A model generated the notes under the pieces. That model was not told the origin of the DNA. It ran no database searches and worked only from the letters and a program-made list of their open reading frames with translations. 31,176 bases of DNA, from positions 1-31,176 of the forward strand of contig JANOWJ010000005.1 in the NCBI GenBank assembly GCA_031417835.1, read 5' to 3'. Position 1 is the stretch's first letter. The number at the start of each line of letters is the position of its first letter. A program made the position numbers and the translations under genes. Positions 7,991-15,539 of the stretch are shown one piece after another. This stretch comes from JADJLQ01 sp031417835. Lineage in GTDB: Bacteria; Bacteroidota; Bacteroidia; Chitinophagales; Saprospiraceae.

Positions 7991-8024
7991 ACTCCATTTT
8001 TTAACTTATTAAAAACTTTTCAAC

Positions 8025-9104
8025 ATGAAAAATTTTAATTTTAAAGCCGTTATAGGTCTAATGGCTATTGCACTACTGGTATTTTGGAGCTCCTGTAATA
8101 AGTATGATCAGGCTACTACTTCGTATGAAGAAAAAGCTTCTTCTTCTGAAGCGGAACGCGAGCGGATTTTATCGATTGGAGGTAAACAATTACATGGACT
8201 GAGTATCGTAGATGGTGTGATGTATTTTAAGGATCCCATTTCGTTTGTTTCTGCCTTTAAACTCATTAGTATCGAGAGTGAAGCAGAATATCAAAAATTC
8301 TGTGACATTAATAATTTCGAGTCCTTATGGTTACTGAAGCGCAAAATACTTTTAGCTGCTGAAGTTTTTGGAAATGATGGTGATGAACAAAAATTTCATC
8401 ACTTATTTAAAGCCAATCATGACCTCTTCGAGTATAATGAGGATACATACGACTTTAAGCTCCAAGCAGAATTTATGCTCAAATTTCTACCGAGAGAAAG
8501 GATAATATATATAGGAAATTCAGTAAATTATTATGACGAACTTGGCCAAATAGTCGTTGAATCTGGGAGCAGAACTCTATTAAAACATACAGTTCAAAAT
8601 AGACTCTCTAAAATTGAAGGTGTTCACAAGACTACTAATAAATTTGGCTCGAATGGTGCATTTAGAGATTGTGCAACTAGTGTGGAATCAGCATGGACCA
8701 ATAATTCCACAGGAAATAGAAGAGGCAAAGTCTATAATACTCAAGGATACAATACGGCTTTTTTAGGCCTAGGACTTTACGACTATCATTTTTTCTCAAC
8801 TTTTAGAGGCAGGGCGCAGAAGAAGAATTTGGGTATTTGGTTCGATTACTCAACTGACCATAATATGAGTCTTAGTTGTGTTGCCAGATGTTACACTACT
8901 CCTTCTAATAATACAATTGGTACTTATAATATTAATGAAACAAATCTTGATTCAGATAATATTCCTGAGATAAATTTTGGTGCCTATTTGACGACTTGGC
9001 CCTCAATTGCCTACGGACCAACAATTATTCCTCTCGGCAATCAGTCCAATAATATTACATATAGCAACCAAGGAGGAGTTAGCATTAATTTTACCTGTAA
9101 TTAA
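8025..9104 (+). CDS. Secreted lipoprotein, unknown function
   Basis: A 359-residue protein with a lipoprotein signal peptide: a hydrophobic run (VIGLMAIALLVFW), then SSC with the lipidated cysteine at residue 24. It is therefore likely anchored in the envelope. The first half is charged and helical. The second half is rich in Asn, Thr, Gly and Tyr and contains several cysteines (FRDCATSV, LSCVARCYT, final NFTC), which could form disulfides. I recognise no catalytic motif. A strong terminator follows directly, so it is probably transcribed separately from the barrel/receptor genes behind it. A functional link to that receptor unit is possible but unproven. Confidence 0.8.
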   Translation: MKNFNFKAVIGLMAIALLVFWSSCNKYDQATTSYEEKASSSEAERERILSIGGKQLHGLSIVDGVMYFKDPISFVSAFKLISIESEAEYQKFCDINNFESLWLLKRKILLAAEVFGNDGDEQKFHHLFKANHDLFEYNEDTYDFKLQAEFMLKFLPRERIIYIGNSVNYYDELGQIVVESGSRTLLKHTVQNRLSKIEGVHKTTNKFGSNGAFRDCATSVESAWTNNSTGNRRGKVYNTQGYNTAFLGLGLYDYHFFSTFRGRAQKKNLGIWFDYSTDHNMSLSCVARCYTTPSNNTIGTYNINETNLDSDNIPEINFGAYLTTWPSIAYGPTIIPLGNQSNNITYSNQGGVSINFTCN

Positions 9105-9133
9105 ATAGATAAATAATAGAAAGAATATATCAA

Positions 9134-9166
9134 GGTCAACCAAGTCTATTGGTTGACCATTTTTAA
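9134..9166 (+). terminator. Intrinsic terminator
   Basis: GGTCAACCAA (9134-9143) and TTGGTTGACC (9149-9158) form a perfect ten-base stem with a five-base loop, followed by ATTTTTAAA. It lies 30 bases after the lipoprotein stop and only about ten bases before the next start codon, so some readthrough may drive the genes behind it. Confidence 0.85.
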
Positions 9167-9175
9167 ATAAACTAA

Positions 9176-9775
9176 ATGAAATTAATTATAACTCTTGGTG
9201 CCATTGCTTTATTTTGCTTCAATTCCATAAATGTTAATGGGCAAAATAGTTTAATCAGTTTTTCTTTAACGTATAACTACAACCATAATTACGTTGTCCG
9301 CCCTGGCCCAGGTGGTCTAGTACCTTTTGAAAATGTTTTTACACCAAATTTTTCTTTTGGTTTTTCACAGAACATTAAGAAATTAAAACTTCCTTTAGCT
9401 CTATTATTTAATCTGAATTACTCGCAGTTGGGTGGAAAATACACCGCTGGACCCCTTAAGGGCAATAGACTTATATGGCACGGAATAGGTCCTTCGGTAG
9501 GATTAGGGACTAACCTCAGTAAAATCTGGTCCTTAAGATCATCACTAAATTACGACTATTTAGTGAACACTAATAAATTTGGTATTGGACTGCAACGAAA
9601 TTTACTTTCTTTTGAAATAGCTACGGGCTTGAGTATTCATAAAAACATCAAATTGGAATTAATTTATCAACCTTTTATAACCCCATATGTACATTTAATA
9701 TCTTCTCCTACGATATATGACAAAGAATATTGGAGGATATTTGCTATCGGAGCCACGTATTCCATTATTAAATGA
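9176..9775 (+). CDS. Outer-membrane beta-barrel-like protein
   Basis: A 199-residue protein with a signal peptide (LIITLGAIALFCFNSINVNG, then Q23). The rest shows alternating polar and hydrophobic residues with aromatic strand ends, for example FSFGFSQNIKK, LRSSLNYDYLV, FEIATGLSIHK and a final FAIGATYSIIK. This fits an eight- to ten-stranded porin-like fold of the outer-membrane protein type. It sits 30 bases upstream of a TonB-dependent receptor, so it may be an accessory barrel of the same unit. No substrate can be deduced. Confidence 0.75.
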   Translation: MKLIITLGAIALFCFNSINVNGQNSLISFSLTYNYNHNYVVRPGPGGLVPFENVFTPNFSFGFSQNIKKLKLPLALLFNLNYSQLGGKYTAGPLKGNRLIWHGIGPSVGLGTNLSKIWSLRSSLNYDYLVNTNKFGIGLQRNLLSFEIATGLSIHKNIKLELIYQPFITPYVHLISSPTIYDKEYWRIFAIGATYSIIK

Positions 9776-9805
9776 AAGCTATTATAGTTGTAACAATCCA
9801 TTACA

Positions 9806-12211
9806 ATGATGTCAAGAGTAATAATAGTGGCAATTTTAAATTTACTCATGATATATTCCATTGGGTCGCAAAACGTTATTACCGGATATGTCTATGATAG
9901 TACTTCAAAAGAGCCTTTAGTCGGGGCCATTATATATGATTCATTATCTAATATCGGAGTAGTCACTAACGAATTTGGATTATTCAGGATAAAACCAAAG
10001 CAAAACTCTCATCTTAAGATATCCTATACGGGCTATAGCACAATCTATGTTAGGGAATTTATTTCGGCAGAAGTCATGGAATTTTTTCTTTCTCCCAATT
10101 CAAGAATAAGTGAAGTTACCATTCAGGCTGATCATATTTCTATAGAATACAAATTAGCTGGTGTCTTTTCATTGCCGGTAGATCGGCTTAAAAGTATACC
10201 CAGTGTGGGTGGGGAGCGTGATATCATCAAAGCTATTGCTATCATGCCCGGAGTGTCCAATGGAGGCGAAGGAACTTCAACGCTATTAGTCCGAGGAGGT
10301 GGCCAGGATCAAAATTTGTTTGTTTTGGACGGTGCTCCGGTATACAATACAGGGCATTTACTCAATTTTATTTCCGTATTCAATCCGGACGCATTAAAGA
10401 AAGTAGATTTTTATAAGGGTGGCATGCCAGCCAGATTTGGTGGTAGGCTATCATCCGTAATGGATGTGACCTTCAAAGAAGGCAATAAGGTAAAACCAAG
10501 CGGGCTAATAGACCTGGGCTTGATTAACTCAAAAATCTCCTTCGAAGGACCTTTAGGCAAGTTGAAAAAAACTTCTTATTTCGTGGCCGCTAGAACCACC
10601 TATTTAAATTTACTTTTTGCTCTTGCTGGCAGGACTCCTAAAAAGGTCCAAAAATATCAATTAGCAGATTTCACTGGTTACAATTTTTACGATCTTAACT
10701 TTAAAGTGAACCATGAATGGAATCAAAGGCAAAAGATGTATTTTTCCTATTTTGAAGGATCTGATCAACTTAGAGTCATGGAAAGCAATTTTAATTTCCT
10801 GGAATTGATTGATCGAAAAATTGCAATTAAAAACAAATCGGCCACCTTAAAATATCTTCACTTGCTTTCAAATAAATTTTCTTTTAACACGATACTTAAC
10901 TATACTACGAACAGTGGTAGTAATTTATATAGCGAAAATAAGGAGAACTTGCTAGGGAACGGTGGTCCCATTTTTTCCAAACAAAATAACAATCGTACTA
11001 ACAGTTTAAAAGACTATTCACTGTTTTTTCAATTCGACTATGCATTGAATAACAGCAATTTTATAAGATTTGGACTTCAGAATACGATTCATCAATATCA
11101 ACCAAACGAAAGCAGTCTATCCATTCAAGAGTATCAAAAAAAGGATTCTTCTATATTTGATTTTAAACAGGTTTTTTCTAGCCCTCATCTCCAGGCTTTG
11201 GAGTTAGGAGCATATGTGGAAAATGAATTTGTCATTAAAAATAATTTTGGTGGAAACATTGGTTTACGGGCCACTTATTTTCGTATAGGAAATACTGATT
11301 TTCGTGGGTTGGAACCCCGGGGAACGTTGAGGTATACCATTCCGAATGTCCTAGGCATCCATGTAACATATGCTAAAAATTATCAATATAACCAGGCTTT
11401 ATTGAGTAATGAGTCGGGATTGGAAAGGTTGATTTGGGTGCCCAGTGGAATAGATCTAAAACCTCAATCTTCACAGACTTTTTCAGCGGGCATAGCTAAG
11501 ACAATAAAGAGTTGGGGGCTTGATCTTTCGATGGAGGGTTATCTTAAGCAAATGAAAAATTTAAGTCAGTTCATTTATTATTATGATCTTGGTGATAATC
11601 TTTATCAAAATTGGGAAAACAATTTATTAAGAGAGGGAAAAGGCAAATCATATGGGTTGGAGTTTTTAGCTAATCGAAGCGAAGGCAGGTTGAATGGTTT
11701 AATAAGTTATACTTTATCAAAGACAACCAGGCATTTTCCAAATTTTAATGGAGGAAAAGATTTTTCCTTTAAGTATGATCGCAGGCACAATATTAATTTA
11801 TTTTTATCTTATCATTTGACCACAAGATGGAAGTTAGGCGGCCTATTTAATTATGCCAGTGGATTCAAATTCACCTTGCCGGAAGGAAAGATTAAAGATG
11901 TTCCTTTTTTTAGTGGTCTGAATAATCCTGAGCAATATCTTTATCTGAATGTCAATAAAGGAATAATGCCAGACTACCATAGATTAGATCTTTCTGCGAG
12001 CCACGAATTAAAGCTTAAAAATGGAAAAGTGAGGACCTGGAGCTTTAATATATACAATACCTATAATCGAGTCAACCCCTTATATATTTACATTCAGAAA
12101 GGCTATACTTTTCCTAACCCTCCCAACCCTCCTGTTGTATACCCAACTCGCATAAAAGCTGTTAACTTACTTCCTATTTTCCCTTCTATCAATTATTCAT
12201 TAAAATTTTAA
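9806..12211 (+). CDS. TonB-dependent receptor with N-terminal carboxypeptidase-D-like domain
   Basis: An 801-residue outer-membrane receptor. A signal peptide (to about residue 21) is followed by a CarboxypepD_reg-like domain (about 22-105; VITGYVYDSTSKEPLVGAII and TNEFGLFRI). A plug domain follows at about 125-235, with IMPGVSNGGEGTSTLLVRGG, NLFVLDGAPVYN and MPARFGGRLSSVMDV. The remaining 560 or so residues form a 22-strand-type barrel ending in an aromatic residue (INYSLKF). The layout is that of smaller SusC-like receptors that import or sense a ligand with energy from TonB. The lipoprotein gene that starts 11 bases later resembles DUF4249, a common partner of such receptors in Bacteroidota, which supports a joint role. 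The ligand is unknown. Confidence 0.92.
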   Translation: MMSRVIIVAILNLLMIYSIGSQNVITGYVYDSTSKEPLVGAIIYDSLSNIGVVTNEFGLFRIKPKQNSHLKISYTGYSTIYVREFISAEVMEFFLSPNSRISEVTIQADHISIEYKLAGVFSLPVDRLKSIPSVGGERDIIKAIAIMPGVSNGGEGTSTLLVRGGGQDQNLFVLDGAPVYNTGHLLNFISVFNPDALKKVDFYKGGMPARFGGRLSSVMDVTFKEGNKVKPSGLIDLGLINSKISFEGPLGKLKKTSYFVAARTTYLNLLFALAGRTPKKVQKYQLADFTGYNFYDLNFKVNHEWNQRQKMYFSYFEGSDQLRVMESNFNFLELIDRKIAIKNKSATLKYLHLLSNKFSFNTILNYTTNSGSNLYSENKENLLGNGGPIFSKQNNNRTNSLKDYSLFFQFDYALNNSNFIRFGLQNTIHQYQPNESSLSIQEYQKKDSSIFDFKQVFSSPHLQALELGAYVENEFVIKNNFGGNIGLRATYFRIGNTDFRGLEPRGTLRYTIPNVLGIHVTYAKNYQYNQALLSNESGLERLIWVPSGIDLKPQSSQTFSAGIAKTIKSWGLDLSMEGYLKQMKNLSQFIYYYDLGDNLYQNWENNLLREGKGKSYGLEFLANRSEGRLNGLISYTLSKTTRHFPNFNGGKDFSFKYDRRHNINLFLSYHLTTRWKLGGLFNYASGFKFTLPEGKIKDVPFFSGLNNPEQYLYLNVNKGIMPDYHRLDLSASHELKLKNGKVRTWSFNIYNTYNRVNPLYIYIQKGYTFPNPPNPPVVYPTRIKAVNLLPIFPSINYSLKF

Positions 12212-12222
12212 AGTTGCCTGAA

Positions 12223-13068
12223 ATGAATAGACATATCATGGGATGGATTGTTTGTATCTTTCTATATTCTTCCTGTATTGAGACTGATATAGATTACACC
12301 TTTCCGTACACCGAAAAGCCGATTACCTTAGGTTTTTTGGATAGTATATGGGGTATCCGAGTTTGGTGTGGCAAGACAGCTAATATTCTGGAGAAGGATG
12401 CTAGTCCTTTAGAAAACTCCAGAATTACATTGTATGACAAAAGTGGTTTCATTGAATCACTTACCCATCAGGGAAGAAATGTTTTTACTACAAGGCAGAG
12501 GTTTCAACCTATTCCCAACAACGAATATTTAATTAAATCTGCAAATGATAAGTATGCTTTTGAGCTAATATCGGATTTTACCTCGATACCCGCTACAATT
12601 CCCATTGTACAATTAAAATATAGAAAGCTCAATAATTCTGTTTCTGGAATAGACTTATTCATAGAGTTTGAAGACCCCTTGGGATTTAATGCCTACGGTT
12701 ATTTTATACAACGATTTAAAAATGATACGGCCATGAATGAAGATTATAGATTTGATTCGCTTTATGTTCCATTTTACCCCGGCCTTCAAAATGATCGAGC
12801 GTTTAATAATACGAAGCATACGTTGCGCATTGAAAACTATCCGCTGGAGACGAACATTGATCGAAATAATGTGATCGCTGATAGTCTAAAGGTTACACTT
12901 TTTAATGTTTCGAGACCTATGTATGATCTTTTCCTATCTTTAAATACTCCAGAGCCGGGGAGTGGAGATTCGTTTTTTGATCCTACCGTAATATCTAATT
13001 CCAGCAAGGATGGGATAATAGTGCTGGGAGCTTATAGTCAGGCGTCTAAAGGGATAAGGATAAAATAA
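12223..13068 (+). CDS. DUF4249-like outer-membrane-associated lipoprotein
   Basis: From ATG 12223 the protein has 281 residues; TTG 12214 would add three residues. The signal peptide MGWIVCIFLYSSC ends with a lipobox and a lipidated cysteine (C18). The body is beta-rich and includes ESLTHQGRNVFTTRQRFQPIPNNEYLI, split here only to name the conserved part, and a late FEDPLGFNAYGYFI segment. This fits DUF4249 lipoproteins, which are often encoded directly after a TonB-dependent receptor and may act as its surface lid or partner. Spacing to the receptor stop is 11 bases, so the two are very likely co-transcribed. The domain call comes from pattern and context, not from a search. Confidence 0.75.
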   Translation: MNRHIMGWIVCIFLYSSCIETDIDYTFPYTEKPITLGFLDSIWGIRVWCGKTANILEKDASPLENSRITLYDKSGFIESLTHQGRNVFTTRQRFQPIPNNEYLIKSANDKYAFELISDFTSIPATIPIVQLKYRKLNNSVSGIDLFIEFEDPLGFNAYGYFIQRFKNDTAMNEDYRFDSLYVPFYPGLQNDRAFNNTKHTLRIENYPLETNIDRNNVIADSLKVTLFNVSRPMYDLFLSLNTPEPGSGDSFFDPTVISNSSKDGIIVLGAYSQASKGIRIK

Positions 13069-13097
13069 GACCATCCTCACCTGTCCCCACCCAGCCT

Positions 13098-13203
13098 TCA
13101 ATCATAGTATCGACCCACATGATCCGCTATAGCTCGTCGCATTTTGAGCACATCGATCAAGCCCATCTGTTGGTGTACGATCTCACATCAGGACAGCCTA
13201 AAT
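13098..13203 (-). pseudogene. 3' remnant of a second copy of the redoxin gene
   Basis: On the minus strand 13184-13098 encodes the last 27 residues of the double-thioredoxin protein at 21214-22326 (IVHQQMGLIDVLK through GRYYD) with no amino-acid change. The DNA differs at six of 87 positions, five of them synonymous. Similarity continues a little further upstream as LGCPDGE against LVSPEGK, but one base is missing, so the reading frame is broken. No start codon or earlier part of the gene exists here. The copy and the intact gene are in the same orientation. Confidence 0.85.
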
Positions 13204-13214
13204 CTAGGCTTTTT
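13195..13214 (+). terminator. Possible intrinsic terminator
   Basis: AGCCTA, four bases (AATC), then TAGGCT and a T-run form a short terminator hairpin. It lies about 130 bases after the DUF4249-like gene and inside the edge of the redoxin remnant. It would end the receptor transcript before the next promoter at 13236. Confidence 0.55.
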
Positions 13215-13235
13215 AAAAATTTATGTAAATAAAAC

Positions 13236-13265
13236 TTGACATTTAGTAAATTTCAATTATATTTG
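13236..13265 (+). promoter_or_regulatory. Full Bacteroidota-type promoter
   Basis: A -33 TTG (13236-13238) is followed, with a 19-base spacer, by TATATTTG (13258-13265), an exact TAnnTTTG box. This is the best promoter in the window. It serves the membrane protein/XRE pair, with the start codon at 13306. Confidence 0.75.
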
Positions 13266-13305
13266 TGTCAATATAACTTTACATAATAGCAAATACACTT
13301 TACTT

Positions 13306-13719
13306 ATGGAAACAAAATCAAACGAATGGGAAGCTACACAAAGAGAGAATGTCATGCACCTTGCTTATTGGACGATAGCCTGGGTATTAACAATGGCTGT
13401 CGCTACTTTTGGCCCAAAATTTCTTTGGGATCAAAATTCCAGTATTTCCATCTTGGCTATATTGGTTAATACTATAATTGGCGCGGTTATGATTCTGATG
13501 AACAGGAAGTATGCCAATGGATTAGACGAAATGCAAAGAAAAGTTACCATGGAGGCAATGGCCATCGCCTTAGGAGTTGGCGTGGTCAGTGGCTTGAGTT
13601 ATTCTATGTTAGATATAGCCAATGTCATACCCTTCAATGCGGAAATAGGTCATATGGTCATGCTCATTTCGATTACTTATATGATCGCATTTATTGTCGG
13701 TAGTATCAGATACAAATGA
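13306..13719 (+). CDS. Four-helix integral membrane protein paired with an XRE regulator
   Basis: A 137-residue inner-membrane protein. Four hydrophobic segments are visible at about 20-40, 46-63, 82-102 and 112-132. The loop between the second and third is polar (NRKYANGLDEMQRKVTMEA). I recognise no catalytic motif. It overlaps the next gene by four bases (ATGA), so the two proteins are translationally coupled. Such pairs of a small membrane protein and a short XRE-type DNA-binding protein are common in bacteria. By analogy the membrane protein may hold or sense something for the regulator, but this is an inference. Confidence 0.8.
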   Translation: METKSNEWEATQRENVMHLAYWTIAWVLTMAVATFGPKFLWDQNSSISILAILVNTIIGAVMILMNRKYANGLDEMQRKVTMEAMAIALGVGVVSGLSYSMLDIANVIPFNAEIGHMVMLISITYMIAFIVGSIRYK

Positions 13720-13907
13720 AGAATCGAATCAAGGTACTTCGTGCAGAACGAAACATGACCCAAGAGGAGTTGGCGATTGAAGTTCAGGTCTCCAGGCAGA
13801 CTATAAACGCTATTGAAAAAGAGAAATTCGATCCCAGTTTACCGCTTGCTTTTAAGATTTCCAGATTATTTGGATTAGCCATTGAAGATATTTTTCACTA
13901 TGATTAA
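13716..13907 (+). CDS. Short XRE-family transcriptional regulator
   Basis: A 63-residue protein that is essentially one helix-turn-helix domain: MKNRIKVLRAERNMTQ, then LAIEVQVSRQTINAIEKEK as the recognition part. The end, AFKISRLFGLAIEDIF, is typical of the short Cro/C1-type regulators related to YozG. It has no ligand domain, so its partner is probably the membrane protein encoded just before it. Likely autoregulation through the promoter at 13236 is an inference; no operator was identified. Confidence 0.92.
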   Translation: MKNRIKVLRAERNMTQEELAIEVQVSRQTINAIEKEKFDPSLPLAFKISRLFGLAIEDIFHYD

Positions 13908-14000
13908 CCAGATATGATGCTGTCGGACTAGCCTTACATCATTTCTTTAATAGCTTTGCCTTACCCCATCCTGAAAGGTATCGAAACAGTCGCGGTGCCC

Positions 14001-14040
14001 AGCCTAGCCCGATTTTTCATCGGGAAACCCGGCTATTTCA
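14001..14040. terminator. Terminator between converging genes
   Basis: CCCGAT (14008-14013) and ATCGGG (14019-14024) form a stem with loop TTTTC, extended by AGCC (14001-14004) pairing with GGCT (14031-14034). A T-rich stretch follows. It lies between the XRE gene and the converging esterase gene and could serve both strands. Confidence 0.6.
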
Positions 14041-14076
14041 TTTTTATTAAGTAAACTAAATCTACGGTTTTTCATC

Positions 14077-15318
14077 CTATTTTTTTTTATTTTCGAGGCC
14101 ACTTAATTTATTCCTCGACCCTTCATTTTCCTTTATAGCCAAAGCTTTTTTCAACTGAATAATCGCATTTACCTTATCCCCAATCGCAATAAAATAATCG
14201 CCATAAGAATCGTAAACATTAAAACTTTCAGGGTGATTGTCCACGTTGATTTTGAAAAGACTTTCTGCCGTTCTATACATCTTTCTACCTAAAAAATCAT
14301 AGCCCATGTAATTGATTTCCATTTCATCAGGCTTCATTTGATAGCCCATTTTTTTGGATAGATTAGCAAAGTGGTTTTGATATTTAGTTGCCAAAGTGCC
14401 CGTAGAATCTGTAAAATCCTTCATACCGAGTTTTAAAGGAAAAAAATCAAAGAAAAAACGTAAAGCATCATATTCGGTTATAAGCGGAACGGAGCCGTGT
14501 GTATCTTCAGGATAGTATTTACCACGATACATCAATCCATTTTGCTTGTTCTTTTCAAAAGCGGCTTGCAATTTTAAGATGGAGCGGATATGTATAGAGT
14601 TGTTGGAAGTATCTATTTGCACTGTTTTTATATCCATACCGTCCTCCAGTGTATTAGCAATACCCAGATACAGAGATTTCCCTTCAAACTTCTTTTCCAA
14701 TAAAACATTTTGCGTTTGTTTCAAAAGCCTTTCTTTGTCCCACCACATACTCGGGTCAATGCAGATATAGGAATTAAACAAATCGTTGTGGTAAACAAAA
14801 GTTTGCATCACCGCCAAACCTCCGAATGAATGCCCTATGAGCATTTTATAGGGTGCTGTTGGGTATTTTGCTTCGATATGTGGCATTAGTTCCTTCTCAA
14901 TAAAAGCAATAAAGTTTTCGCCACCGCCCGATGTTCTTACAAAGGCACTATCGTTTATCATTGGGTCCACATCCATGTGTGTAGGGGTCAAATCTCTTGT
15001 TCGATCCGTATTCGGTATGCCTACCACAATCAGTTTTGGACACATTATATTGCCGTTGACAGTACTCAATTGTTGAATCATGCCTACTACTGATGAAAAA
15101 TGTCCATCACCGTCCAATACATACACCACAGGAAAACGCTCTTTGCTATTGGCGGCTCCATCAGGTACATGAACCCAAATTTTTCTGTTTTCGCCCAAAA
15201 TATTGGATTGAACGCTGTCTATTTTGCCGATGACGATGCTTTCTTTTTCCACTTTTCCTTGAGCAAAAACAAGGGCGGTTAAAATGCTAAGGGCGAGGAA
15301 TAGAATTATTTTTTTCAT
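14077..15318 (-). CDS. Secreted alpha/beta-hydrolase esterase with C-terminal TPR-like region
   Basis: A 413-residue protein with a signal peptide (IILFLALSILTALVFA, then Q20). Residues about 30-280 form an esterase-D/enterochelin-esterase-like alpha/beta hydrolase. FPVVYVLDGDGHF near residue 62 is the family's early motif, and S164 in IGHSFGGL is the nucleophile elbow. A later histidine in EDTHGSVPLI is the likely catalytic His. The last 70 or so residues, MGYDFLGRKMYRTAESLF and VYDSYGDYFIAIGDK, look like a pair of TPR helices, as in related proteins from this phylum. It is the last gene of the minus-strand block, separated from the amidase by an attC-like hairpin. The substrate is unknown; an ester of a secreted small molecule is plausible. 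Confidence 0.88.
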   Translation of the reverse strand: MKKIILFLALSILTALVFAQGKVEKESIVIGKIDSVQSNILGENRKIWVHVPDGAANSKERFPVVYVLDGDGHFSSVVGMIQQLSTVNGNIMCPKLIVVGIPNTDRTRDLTPTHMDVDPMINDSAFVRTSGGGENFIAFIEKELMPHIEAKYPTAPYKMLIGHSFGGLAVMQTFVYHNDLFNSYICIDPSMWWDKERLLKQTQNVLLEKKFEGKSLYLGIANTLEDGMDIKTVQIDTSNNSIHIRSILKLQAAFEKNKQNGLMYRGKYYPEDTHGSVPLITEYDALRFFFDFFPLKLGMKDFTDSTGTLATKYQNHFANLSKKMGYQMKPDEMEINYMGYDFLGRKMYRTAESLFKINVDNHPESFNVYDSYGDYFIAIGDKVNAIIQLKKALAIKENEGSRNKLSGLENKKK

Positions 15319-15370
15319 TTTTTAAAATATTTAGATTCAAGTTATTGATTTTAGAATTTCCTTTTTTGAA

Positions 15371-15513
15371 GCTGCCGATTAACGTTTGGCAGCTACAAGA
15401 AGTTGGCGATTTCGAAGTACTAAACTGTCTGCCACCACTGAACTTGAAAAGAAGCACAAAGCTTCATTTAACCTCTGAACCGCCAATTTCTTGTAGCTGC
15501 TGTTAGCTGCTGG
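15371..15513. other. attC-like long inverted repeat
   Basis: The arms 15380-15408 and 15481-15505 share GCAGCTACAAGAA and TTGGCG with one mismatch between them. Their outer ends are TAAC and GTTA, separated from the stem by unequal unpaired segments (six against two bases). The 72-base middle holds a small hairpin GAAGC-ACAAA-GCTTC. The outer GATTAAC and GTTAGCT each match the integron R''/R' core consensus (RYYYAAC, GTTRRRY) at six of seven positions. Overall length and unequal bulges resemble long attC sites. It could also be an ordinary palindromic intergenic repeat. Confidence 0.45.
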
Positions 15514-15539
15514 CATTGTTCGTCAGTTACAAAATTAAA

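Larger units (their letters stand above)
7605..8024 (+). other. Intergenic region with promoter and structured leader
   Basis: No gene was found. The first half is AT-rich. A promoter-like box lies at 7829-7836, and a GC-rich segment with strong pairing lies at about 7895-7990, so the second half is probably the 5' leader of the lipoprotein gene at 8025. Confidence 0.45.
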
